A stretch of DNA of 62,541 bases from an uncultured Clostridia bacterium (GTDB taxonomy: Bacteria; Bacillota; Clostridia; TANB77; CAG-508), in the NCBI GenBank assembly GCA_947385375.1, contig CANDKR010000009.1, positions 1 through 62,541 of the forward strand, given 5' to 3'. Below are positions 46,601 through 55,000 of the stretch, piece after piece (position 1 is the first letter of the stretch; each line of letters starts with the position of its first letter). The position numbers and the translations under genes were made by a program. Below the pieces are notes generated by a model. The model was not told where the DNA came from. It saw only the letters and a program-made list of their open reading frames with translations, and ran no database searches.

Positions 46601-47647
46601 GCTGAAAATCAATTGATAGAAAAAGCACTTGTAACATATGCTTTGCAAACAGGTACAATGGACGTTTCTAAAATTGTTGTTGATGACAAGATGGAACAGA
46701 TAGAAAATATCTTAAAAACAGATTTAATGACAAAAGGTCTTGTAGATCAAGCAACACAGATAAAAGACGTTATACAAAACTTGGATTCAAAAGTTAAAGA
46801 TGCACAAGTAAATATTATAAAAGATAAAAGACATGAGACTAGTGTTCAAGAGAGAATGGCAGGAGAAGCAATTATCAGCTTAATGCAAGAGCAAGGAATT
46901 ACTGATCCAAGTAAGATTACTGATGATCAAGCTATGCAAAAATATGCTGATATGTATAGAGCAAAGACTGCTGAAGCAGTAAAATCAAGTGAACAAAGTA
47001 ATAATGTTCTTAGTCAGTTAAGTGCACAAAAAGAAGGACAAGATGAAGCAGATACACCAAAAGCCTTTGATATTGAAAAAATAAAAGCAAGTGCAACTGG
47101 AGCTATTCAGGCTAGAAAAGCAAGCTTCACAGATATGGCTAAGAAATCTATGGATACAAAAGTTGCTGACGAATTAAGAGAGACAATTAAGAGAAAACAA
47201 AAATTAGAATTAGATACACAAATTTTAGAGCATGAAGAAAAATTGAAACAAATTGAAGAGACCGCTCCACAAGGAACTCCAATATCTGAGTTGTTTGCTA
47301 ATTTAAATGGCGGTTTAGATAGTTCAGCAGATGGTTCTGCTTCAATTAAGACGACAACAGCTGAAGATACTATTAACATGTTACAAATTCAAACGCAATT
47401 ACATAAAGATAAAATAAAAATGGAAATGGTGGAAACTAAAAGAGGCGAAAAAGGCAAGACAGTTGCAGCTATGTATAGGGAAATATCAGGAGATAGAGAA
47501 GAGAGTAGAAGACTTGCTACACCAGTAGATGGCGCAAGAAGAGTAGACAGGAGTGCAGACGGTTCAAGACGAGTAGGAGGACAGCAAGGTGAAAAAGCAG
47601 AAATGTCACAGGAAATTAGCGATATTATAAAAAATTTGAAAATATAA
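43658..47647 (+). CDS. VirB6-like polytopic membrane protein 2 with a giant tail
   Basis: 1329 aa. Signal peptide, then the shared VirB6-like core (about 60-460; AGWYYTFRLIS, YIGIKMAITSVA, YKKMLADWVVG, QSIHALMYVTF). The last 850 residues are a charged, largely helical and coiled-coil tail with a short hydrophobic hairpin near 740-770 and a basic, Arg-rich end. Long-tailed VirB6 proteins are known from some T4SSs and may carry effector- or DNA-handling functions. AAAGGAGA precedes ATG. Confidence 0.68.
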   Translation: MKLAKRLGYKLIIVLCIIATFCSFIASTPVHASKVNTNDFYYSGTSKGSYTVSKGLIDSIIESLGAILDYLLGLMTMGFRMVFVGWTALCERLLTYAIKGLSGDDVEVDGVAATGITSADGWITLDAIFFNQVPLLDINFFRLEPIEGFDSLGFELEEEGVNAEGEVVEHNAPMVVYAEDVEVRTIQGRTNDLKMDPPPVGEEEDKSIIVLLKELIAGWYYTFRLISIMVMLIFLVYIGIKMAITSVATDKAVYKKMLADWVVGMILVFSIHYVMLFVINFNEVLVSQISKLRTGASPLAVYEYGLEERAQEPIENDELELTLYDEVKTRAYDLKMTVGMTGMIMYMVLVYYAWKFTFIYLKRYLTVAVLVIMAPIVAASYAYNKVRSGKAQIISRWFKEFAFIVLLQSIHALMYVTFMQTALALSLGSISSFILTLILMNFMCKAEGIFRKIFGIGSQGAGLLEEIANGNGLKATLSNATKFTAAKEVKNLAVGYTKGVAGMITKPARSLGGTLFKNHMLNKAIKKDAEALDKAKDIKTGDRIDNYTDFKKYTRKRRAQVLEMGSILKQIKGKELDIQLLEDYVNTLEEGQDIIDENGNFVGVMTKSYIDEQKSKVEKLKYLDNMTQDEKDKMMVEYDQMHTRKGKLKAVSTYISDKWQDIFDPKEYTEVVYDEQGNKSYRLIETQKDASGKVLDSVGKRFSEKMSWKNIANISEEDKQNLVRQAELVGSEIYGFAGILFGMPLLVAEPAVGMASMAFGLNGIRKTLNGKDYKRERTFSGYSVANNGRYTFNSFQGKSKKTIALGAKLRAKEQIKEIVDDHVEQDAKIMEILERDYPKTAAQLRNGTASASTMPAGKKLRGNGLATLRTRNNAWARYQDTMRAARKANAKATGKDLEKAGAEYYLEVLADNYLKLEHDEFKEDSARHTEAFETSYAAIMVAMEAEIEQKNQQELLRDNGYDVPVEDEIEVRDGKLAISATAENQLIEKALVTYALQTGTMDVSKIVVDDKMEQIENILKTDLMTKGLVDQATQIKDVIQNLDSKVKDAQVNIIKDKRHETSVQERMAGEAIISLMQEQGITDPSKITDDQAMQKYADMYRAKTAEAVKSSEQSNNVLSQLSAQKEGQDEADTPKAFDIEKIKASATGAIQARKASFTDMAKKSMDTKVADELRETIKRKQKLELDTQILEHEEKLKQIEETAPQGTPISELFANLNGGLDSSADGSASIKTTTAEDTINMLQIQTQLHKDKIKMEMVETKRGEKGKTVAAMYREISGDREESRRLATPVDGARRVDRSADGSRRVGGQQGEKAEMSQEISDIIKNLKI

Positions 47648-47672
47648 AATTTTAATAAGGTTGGTATTAAAA

Positions 47673-50156
47673 ATGAAAAGGATTTTAAAAAAAGGATTAA
47701 TTAGTATTTTAATAGTGCTAATAGTATTCAACTTTATATCAGCAAGTACCATAAATATATCTTATGGCTTTGACATTGGAGATATATTTAGTGGACTTAT
47801 TGGTATAATTACTTGGATACCAAGAGCTGGAATAATGGCTTGTTTAATGGGCTTAAATAAATTAATTACAGCTTTTGCAGCCTTCGGTTTAGAAGGAATA
47901 GAGGGGTATGGAATAGGAGATTTTCTTGGCTTTACTGAGGATAGTTATATAACTCCATTTCATATATTCTTTAATAAAATAGCATTATTAGATGTTAATT
48001 TCTTGAATTTTGATGGATTAACAGAAGGTGGAACAGTATATATTTTTAGAACAGCGGTTGCTGGTTGGTATTATACAATGAGATTAATTGCTTGTATGGT
48101 ACTTGCAGTAATTTTGATTTACATAGGTATAAGAATGGCTATTTCAACAATTGCTTCTGAAAAAGCAATGTATAAGAAAATGTTAGTAGATTGGGTAACA
48201 TCACTTGCATTATTATTCTTATTACATTATATTATGTTATTTACTTTTGCTTGTAATGAGGCATTAATAAAAGCAATAGAAGCGGTTTGTGAAGATACTA
48301 ATTTAGATGCAATTATGCTAACTTTGAATGCACAAGCTTTTGGTATTCAAATAGTTCAGGCAGTTGCTGCAATGGCTCTATATTTTGCAGTTTTGTGGCA
48401 AGCTTTAACATTTTTATTTACATATGTAAAGCGTATGCTTACAATAGGTTTCCTAATAATGATTGCACCACTTATTACTATTACATATTCAATAGATAAA
48501 ATTGGAGATCAAAAGGCACAAGCATTAAATACTTGGCTTAAAGAATTTGTATACAATGTTTTAATCCAACCATTTCATTGTATACTATTCGCAGCATTTA
48601 CTAGTGTTGCATTCCAATTAATACAATCTTCATTGTTTGAAGATACAAATATAGCAGCACTAATTTTAGCAGTATGTTGTATGTCATTTATAAAAGAAGG
48701 AGAAAAACTAGTTCAAAAGATTTTTGGATTTGGTCAAGCATCATCACTTGCTTCAATGGCATTTGGTGCAGCTATTACAATGAGTGTAGCTAAGCAAAGT
48801 GCTAAAGGTGGTCAGGTAGTTGGAGCAGGAGCTAAAAAATTAATTGCAAGTAATAGTGATAAAATTTCTAAAGCAACTGGCAAATTATCTAACAGTGTTG
48901 GTGGTTTAGCAAAGAAATTTGATAAATATGAAAGAAATACAGATGGATCTATAAAAAGAGATAGTACAACTGGAGCAGCAGTATTATCTGAACATGGAAA
49001 AAGAGTTGCTGAAAGAAGAGCTGCACGAGAAACAGAAAAACAAGTTGCAGGAAATAGATATTTACAAGAAGATAAACATGGTGATGCAAGGGCAGCTTTG
49101 CACGATTCTAACTATCAAAAAATAGCAGAAGAAATGGGAGCTAAAAAAGGAAGAAGCCTAGATAGGACTGAAAAGTTTAAAAATGTTGTAGGCACTCCAA
49201 TGAGAAAAGTAAAAGAAGCAAATAAAGATAGAAAAGAAAGAAAACTTGATGAGTATGTAGCATCACATCAACATCAAAGAAAAGAGGGTGTGACTGATGA
49301 ACAGTTTAGAGAACAATGTAGAAAAGAAATGCATGAAAACTCAAAAGTTAGAAAAATTGGAAGTGCAATTGGACATGTTCCTGGAGCAGCAACTGATTTT
49401 GTTCTACAACATAGTGATCAAATATCTCAAGTTGCAGTCGGTAGTTTATTTGCATTAATGGGTGCTGCTGCTGACGGTGGTAGAGGTGCTGCAATTGGCT
49501 ATGGTTTTGGTACAGGTCTTGGAAAAGGATATATGGATAACACTGACAAAACTGTTCAAAATGATGCACAGGCTAAAGGTCAAGCAGTTGCTAATCTACA
49601 TAGTGGTGAAGATAATTTTGATATGGAAAGACATGCATATTCAGTATATGCTTCTGCTCAAAATGGTGAGTATGACAAATTAAATGAGAAATTAGATAAG
49701 ATATTAGATAAAATTGAAGGTTTAAAATCTGATCAAAAGAATAGCATTAAGGGAAGTATAAATATGCAAATGCTAAAAGATCCAAGAGGGTTGACAGATG
49801 AATTCTTAGACAAGACTTTACAACAATTTGGAGCAGATAAACTTGGTGGTGCAAAAGAAGGAGTTCATCAATATGCAAGCTTATTAGCGGATGCAAATTT
49901 GGCTAAGAGTATGACTACTGCTGCTGGTACAAGAGGTTTAGATGAAGTAGTTTCTTTAGTACAACAAAACACTTATATTAATAATAACACGACAAAAAAA
50001 GTTGATGCATCACAACAAAATAATTTTGACGTAACAAATCATTTTACATCAAAAGATGAGCAAAACGGAGTAACACCGCCAAAAACACCAGAACAAGTTG
50101 CTGAACAACAAAAATCAGATATACCACAAAGACCAACACCACCAGACGATAATTAA
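47673..50156 (+). CDS. VirB6-like polytopic membrane protein 3 with a soluble tail
   Basis: 827 aa from the ATG at 47673 (a TTG at 47661 is also in frame). The core (about 1-370) carries AGWYYTMRL, YIGIRMAIST, YKKMLVDWV, RMLTIGFLIMIAPLITITY and QPFHCILF; the tail (about 370-827) is polar, basic in the middle, with a hydrophobic Ala/Gly-rich patch near 590-620 and a Pro-rich end. It shares the motif FFNKIALLDVNF with the other two. The binding site is weak. Confidence 0.68.
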   Translation: MKRILKKGLISILIVLIVFNFISASTINISYGFDIGDIFSGLIGIITWIPRAGIMACLMGLNKLITAFAAFGLEGIEGYGIGDFLGFTEDSYITPFHIFFNKIALLDVNFLNFDGLTEGGTVYIFRTAVAGWYYTMRLIACMVLAVILIYIGIRMAISTIASEKAMYKKMLVDWVTSLALLFLLHYIMLFTFACNEALIKAIEAVCEDTNLDAIMLTLNAQAFGIQIVQAVAAMALYFAVLWQALTFLFTYVKRMLTIGFLIMIAPLITITYSIDKIGDQKAQALNTWLKEFVYNVLIQPFHCILFAAFTSVAFQLIQSSLFEDTNIAALILAVCCMSFIKEGEKLVQKIFGFGQASSLASMAFGAAITMSVAKQSAKGGQVVGAGAKKLIASNSDKISKATGKLSNSVGGLAKKFDKYERNTDGSIKRDSTTGAAVLSEHGKRVAERRAARETEKQVAGNRYLQEDKHGDARAALHDSNYQKIAEEMGAKKGRSLDRTEKFKNVVGTPMRKVKEANKDRKERKLDEYVASHQHQRKEGVTDEQFREQCRKEMHENSKVRKIGSAIGHVPGAATDFVLQHSDQISQVAVGSLFALMGAAADGGRGAAIGYGFGTGLGKGYMDNTDKTVQNDAQAKGQAVANLHSGEDNFDMERHAYSVYASAQNGEYDKLNEKLDKILDKIEGLKSDQKNSIKGSINMQMLKDPRGLTDEFLDKTLQQFGADKLGGAKEGVHQYASLLADANLAKSMTTAAGTRGLDEVVSLVQQNTYINNNTTKKVDASQQNNFDVTNHFTSKDEQNGVTPPKTPEQVAEQQKSDIPQRPTPPDDN

Positions 50157-50188
50157 CAAAAGAAATTTATTAAAAGGTAAATAAAGTT

Positions 50189-50743
50189 ATGAGTAAAAAA
50201 AATCAAAAAAGACCTGATATGTCAATAGTAATGATAGCTGTTGTTATAGTAGTATTTTTACTAATAGTTATAGCTATAAGTAATATGTTAGAAGGTAGTA
50301 AAAAGGTGCAATATGCAGGCACTCTACCTTCTGACATACAAGTTGATTCAGGAAGAGATTTGAATATTGTTATAAATGAAAAAAATGCGGAAGAAGAACG
50401 TTTAAAGTCAATGACAGAAAGAGCAAGAATAGAGTACTATGTAACAAAATTTATGAAATTACTTGAAAAAGAGGATTATGAAAATGCATATGCTTTATTA
50501 AATGATGATTATAAAAAGAATTATTTTCAGAGTAGAACAAAATTTGAAGAATATATAGAAAAGAACTTTTCTAAAATGATGGACATAGACTACACTAATT
50601 TTGAAAGAAGCGGAGATGTATATGTTATTTGGATGACGATAACAGATGCAATAAATGGTGGTCCAGATTCAGGAAAAGAAATAAATTTTGTAGTAAAAGA
50701 AAATGGTTATAATGATTTTGAGTTATCATTTAGTGCTAATTAG
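50189..50743 (+). CDS. VirB8/NTF2-like membrane-anchored protein 1
   Basis: 184 aa: one membrane helix (about 13-32), a linker, then a compact domain with YVTKFMKLLEKEDYENAYALLNDDYKKNYF, FEEYIEKNF and a beta sheet, as in NTF2-like VirB8/TcpC proteins. The next gene encodes a larger protein with the same element. VirB8-type proteins link the inner and outer parts of the channel. Binding site AAAAGG. Confidence 0.6.
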   Translation: MSKKNQKRPDMSIVMIAVVIVVFLLIVIAISNMLEGSKKVQYAGTLPSDIQVDSGRDLNIVINEKNAEEERLKSMTERARIEYYVTKFMKLLEKEDYENAYALLNDDYKKNYFQSRTKFEEYIEKNFSKMMDIDYTNFERSGDVYVIWMTITDAINGGPDSGKEINFVVKENGYNDFELSFSAN

Positions 50744-50760
50744 TTGGAGGTTTTAGGTAT

Positions 50761-51726
50761 ATGCAATTACCAATAGAATTAAGATTAAAAATAAGACATT
50801 GGATAAAAAAATATGGAAAAATTTTATTTTTTATAATTATTGTTTGGATATCAATATTTATAATAAATAAATTTTTAGGAGATTACCAAACTGAAGAAGT
50901 GCCTAATACAACGAAAACTCCACAAGTAGCTGTTATGTCTGCAAATGAGAAGGTTAGCAAAAAAGTTCAAACTTCTGCAGAAGAATTTATTGAAAGTTAT
51001 GTAGATGCTTGTAATCAAGGTAAATATCAAAAAGCTTTTGCTATGATATCAGAGAATTGTAGAAAATATGAATTTGATGATGATGTAGAAAAGTTTGCAA
51101 AATATGTTTTAGAAAAAATGCCTACACCAAAGAAGTACAGTATTCAAAACTATTCAAATACTCAAGGATATTATATTTATGAGGTTAAATATTTTGATGA
51201 TATGTTAGCAACTGGTCTTACAAATTCTGAATATAATTTTACAACAGAAAAAATGGTTTTAAAGAAAAATTCAAAAGGCAGTTTTGATATAGCAGTCGGT
51301 AATTTTATTGAATATAAAGACATTAATAGTGTAGCAGAAAATGATTATTTAAAAATTGATGTAAAAAACTGTATGGTTAGATATAGTACACAAACTTATG
51401 AAGTCAAGTTAACAAATAGAACAGATTATATAATTGTAGTTTCTGATAACTATGTAGAAGATGAGATTTCATTAGCACTTTCAGGAGAATATAGAGGAAC
51501 TGAAAATTCTAATACAACAGTTGTTCTAGCTCCAGAAGAGAGTATTACTGTAAAACTAGGTTTCATGAAATTTATAGATGATAATGATGAAGCACAAAGT
51601 ATTTTATTTAGTAATATAAGAGTATTAGAAGAGTATGCTGGGGTTGCTTCAAATAATGACATTAAGAAAGCAGAAATAGAAAAAGCAATAGATAAATTTA
51701 GCATGAATATACCTGTAAAAAAGTAG
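50761..51726 (+). CDS. VirB8/NTF2-like membrane-anchored protein 2
   Basis: 321 aa: a membrane helix (about 20-39), then EEFIESYVDACNQGKYQKAFAMI and FAKYVLEKMP in an NTF2-like domain, and after it a second beta-rich domain (about 190-310). Two NTF2-like or immunoglobulin-like domains in a row also occur in TcpC of Clostridium conjugation. TTGGAGG precedes ATG. Confidence 0.6.
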   Translation: MQLPIELRLKIRHWIKKYGKILFFIIIVWISIFIINKFLGDYQTEEVPNTTKTPQVAVMSANEKVSKKVQTSAEEFIESYVDACNQGKYQKAFAMISENCRKYEFDDDVEKFAKYVLEKMPTPKKYSIQNYSNTQGYYIYEVKYFDDMLATGLTNSEYNFTTEKMVLKKNSKGSFDIAVGNFIEYKDINSVAENDYLKIDVKNCMVRYSTQTYEVKLTNRTDYIIVVSDNYVEDEISLALSGEYRGTENSNTTVVLAPEESITVKLGFMKFIDDNDEAQSILFSNIRVLEEYAGVASNNDIKKAEIEKAIDKFSMNIPVKK

Positions 51727-51746
51727 CAGAAAAGAGGTGAGGTAAG

Positions 51747-52094
51747 ATGTATTTTTACGATGACAATCCAGAAGGAGAACCAATAGAGCCGGTAGAACAA
51801 AAAGAGCATGAAGTAGATCCAATAACACAAGGCGTTATTGAAGCAATAAATGAAGAAAGACAAAGTGAAGAAAATCAAGAAAAAGAGAAACAAGCAGAAC
51901 AAAGTCAGAGAAAAGAAGAAAAAGAAGATAGAAGTTCAGACGAAGCAAAAGAAGATTCACCAGTAGGTAATCCGGGGGAAAAACAAAAACCACCACTTGG
52001 AAATCAAGAGGGTGGTCCTAAACCAGATACTCCTAAACCGGATAGTCCAGAAAGCCGGAATGAATCCAGCAAGAATTTTACAAGAAATGGGTAA
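51747..52094 (+). CDS. Acidic, Pro-rich small protein overlapping the hydrolase gene
   Basis: 115 aa, very rich in Glu, Lys and Gln, then a Pro-rich linker (GPKPDTPKPDSPES). No signal or membrane segment. GAGGTGAGG stands before ATG. Its end overlaps the start of the hydrolase gene in the +1 frame by 35 bases or more. In the +1 frame the text after PDSPE continues naturally as AGMNPARILQEMG, so it may be the N-terminus of the hydrolase, separated by a frameshift. Confidence 0.55.
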   Translation: MYFYDDNPEGEPIEPVEQKEHEVDPITQGVIEAINEERQSEENQEKEKQAEQSQRKEEKEDRSSDEAKEDSPVGNPGEKQKPPLGNQEGGPKPDTPKPDSPESRNESSKNFTRNG

Positions 52095-55000
52095 AGGTAC
52101 AGCAGAAGATGGACTTGGAGGAGGAGTAAAGGCAGGCGCAAAAGAAGCTGCTAAACAAGTAGCCAAAGACCAAGCTAAGAAACAAATAGCTAAAATGGGT
52201 GGCGAAGCTTTTATGCACAGCTTAACTGCAGCACTTGGACCAATATTATTTTGGGTAGCAATAATAGTTCTTATAATTATTATAGCTGTTGGTATAATAA
52301 TGTTCTTTATTGCAGTACCAGGACAAATTGTAGGAAAGTTTAAAGACTTAGGAAATACCGTTATGAAAGCTTGGTCAGCAATGATACAAGGTGGTGATGA
52401 AGTAGTATCTACCTCACAAATAGCAGAAGTAGCTGCTTATGTTGAAAAAATGGGCTATGACTTAAAAGGAGAAGGATTTGTCTCTTCTGATAAAACAGCA
52501 GAAGATATACCTTCAACAATTAGTGATATACAAAGCTGGACTTCAAAAGATTATAACCCTGATTTGGCAGAGGCAGGAGATTTAAATAGTTTGTTAGTTG
52601 CAGATGAAGCGCAAGGTGTAATAAGAAGAAATGATACTAATGAAGTGGTAGATTTAAATAGTGATCCAATACTTACATATATTATTAGTGATAATCAGTG
52701 TTACATGATAAAAAACTTTAATGTTAACTTAGATGAAATGTCTGGAGGAGCTGGAGATTTTTGGGGAGGCTTATTAGCAGCAGTAGCAGTAGTAGCAGGA
52801 GTTCTTGTTGCAATATTTGTACCAGGAGGAATATTAATTTCAGCATTTTTAGGACTAGCTACAACAGCTGGTGTAGCTGGAGCATCTTATTTAGCAGTGA
52901 CTTTACAAAGTAATCCAGATTGGGGAAATGGACTTATTTCTATATATCATGAAGAAGGCTTAGGAAAAGCTGGAGAATATTATAAACAAGTTGAAAAGGG
53001 TTCTATATTTTTAGATGCTAATACTAAAAAATTATCAGTACAAAGAGGTTGGTCAAATGGTACGTATACATTTGATGTAGATGGCTGGTCAGGAAGATAT
53101 GGAATGCCACTTGAATTTTTATTATCAGTACATCTTGCTACACAAATGCCTGACTTAGCAATAGATATGGCAACATCATTTGATACTGATGTTGAAGTAT
53201 TATTACATAAAGTTGATGGAGAAATGACGGCAGGAGTATTGAAAGAAGGCGCAACAGGAACTGGTGATGATAGTTTTATTACTTATGCAGAAGTTGAAGC
53301 AATAGGAAAAGAAGAACGTGGTTTGTTAGCAGCTGCTTGGGAAGGAGCATTAGACTTTGTTAATTTCATTGGTGGAGTATTCACTGGTGGTGGAGATATA
53401 TGGACAGACGAGGAATTAGATCAATTAGCTTTTAATGATAGAGCTTTAGGAAAATTGTTGGGTATGGGAATGCCTCATTCTACAAGTTGTACATGTTGTT
53501 CTCATATAGAAGGTAGCAAAGCTGATCCTGATGCTGAAGATGCATGTGAAGGTGATGAAGATGAGGTGTATACAGATAAAGGAGATGTTACAGATGAACA
53601 TACTTTTTGTGATGCTTGTAAAGAACGTGTAATGAAGTTAATTGCAGCTATCAAAGTATGTAATGATAAAGAGTGGGAGTCATATACACCATATATTTCT
53701 AAAGTTACAGATCATTGGTTTAGAGATGTATATTTCGTAATGAATGATGATGATTATGATGAAGAAGGAAAAAGTGAATTTAGCAAAAAAGTAGTTACAG
53801 TAGATGAAGACTATTTCTATGAAACAAATGAAAGATGGACTATGTACGAAGCTTGGGAAGAAGGCGACAGTATTCCAGAAGGCTTTGAAGTAGGAGATTA
53901 TAAATTATATGATCCTTCTAATATGGATACACCATCTTCAAAAACATTGAAAGAAGTACAAGAAATAAATGAGAAGATTGCAAATGGTGACACAAGTGTT
54001 ACAAGATTAGTAAAAAAAGCAATAACGACTAAAATGGATAAATCTGATATAGATGGACTTGATGGTTGGTCAGCGTATGAGTTAACAGATCCTGACGTAG
54101 GAGAGGAAATACCTTGGGAAAAGATGTCAGTAGATAAAAATGCTAAAGGAGAATTATTAGAACCAGCTGTTTATAAAGACGAAAATGCTGATGATCCTGA
54201 AAATATACTTATTTACTATAAAGAAACAAGACCAGGAGATGTTAAACAAGTAGAAGATGGACAAAGAACAGAAACAAATCCTGATATTAAGGATATGTTC
54301 TTAAACAAAAAATATTATAAGTATGATGGAAGTGTTACAACAGCTGATGCTATTTATGAAGATAGACAAAATACAGCTGATAGTGCAGACTCATACAATA
54401 CAGAGAGCGATCCAAGAAATGAAGACTTGATTGCAAAAGTAAATATTAATAAAGATTCTTTAGGAGCATTTTCTATACTAGAAAATACACATACACTTGA
54501 TGCAGATTATATTTACAGAGATTTCAAAGAATTAATAGTTGAATTAAACTACTTTGATAAAGAAGATTTATCAGATAAGATAGGCGAAGTAATGCAATGG
54601 CCAATACCAGAATGCGGTTCAGCAGGTTGGCCAATAAGAAAATATGAAAAAGGCGAAGCTTTCTATGGAACACTTATCAATTCTAAAGTTGATTTGGATT
54701 ATATGAAAGAGTTAGATGTTAAGAAAGCAGAAGCAACATTAGGACAATTAAAAGATGAAATTCAAGGTGATTTAGAAGGAGATGGTGTTGAAACAGATCC
54801 TACAAGTGGCTTACAAACATCAAATAGTTTAGCTACAAATAGCTCATTAGTCGGTGCAGTAAGCGCTGGAGCAACTCCAAGTATTTCAGTTGATCAGTTT
54901 GTTCAAACAGGTTATGATGTACATAAGCAAATGGAAGGAAACAATTGGGATTATTGTGTAAATAGGCGTTCTACTGACTGTGATCATGTATATGGGAATC

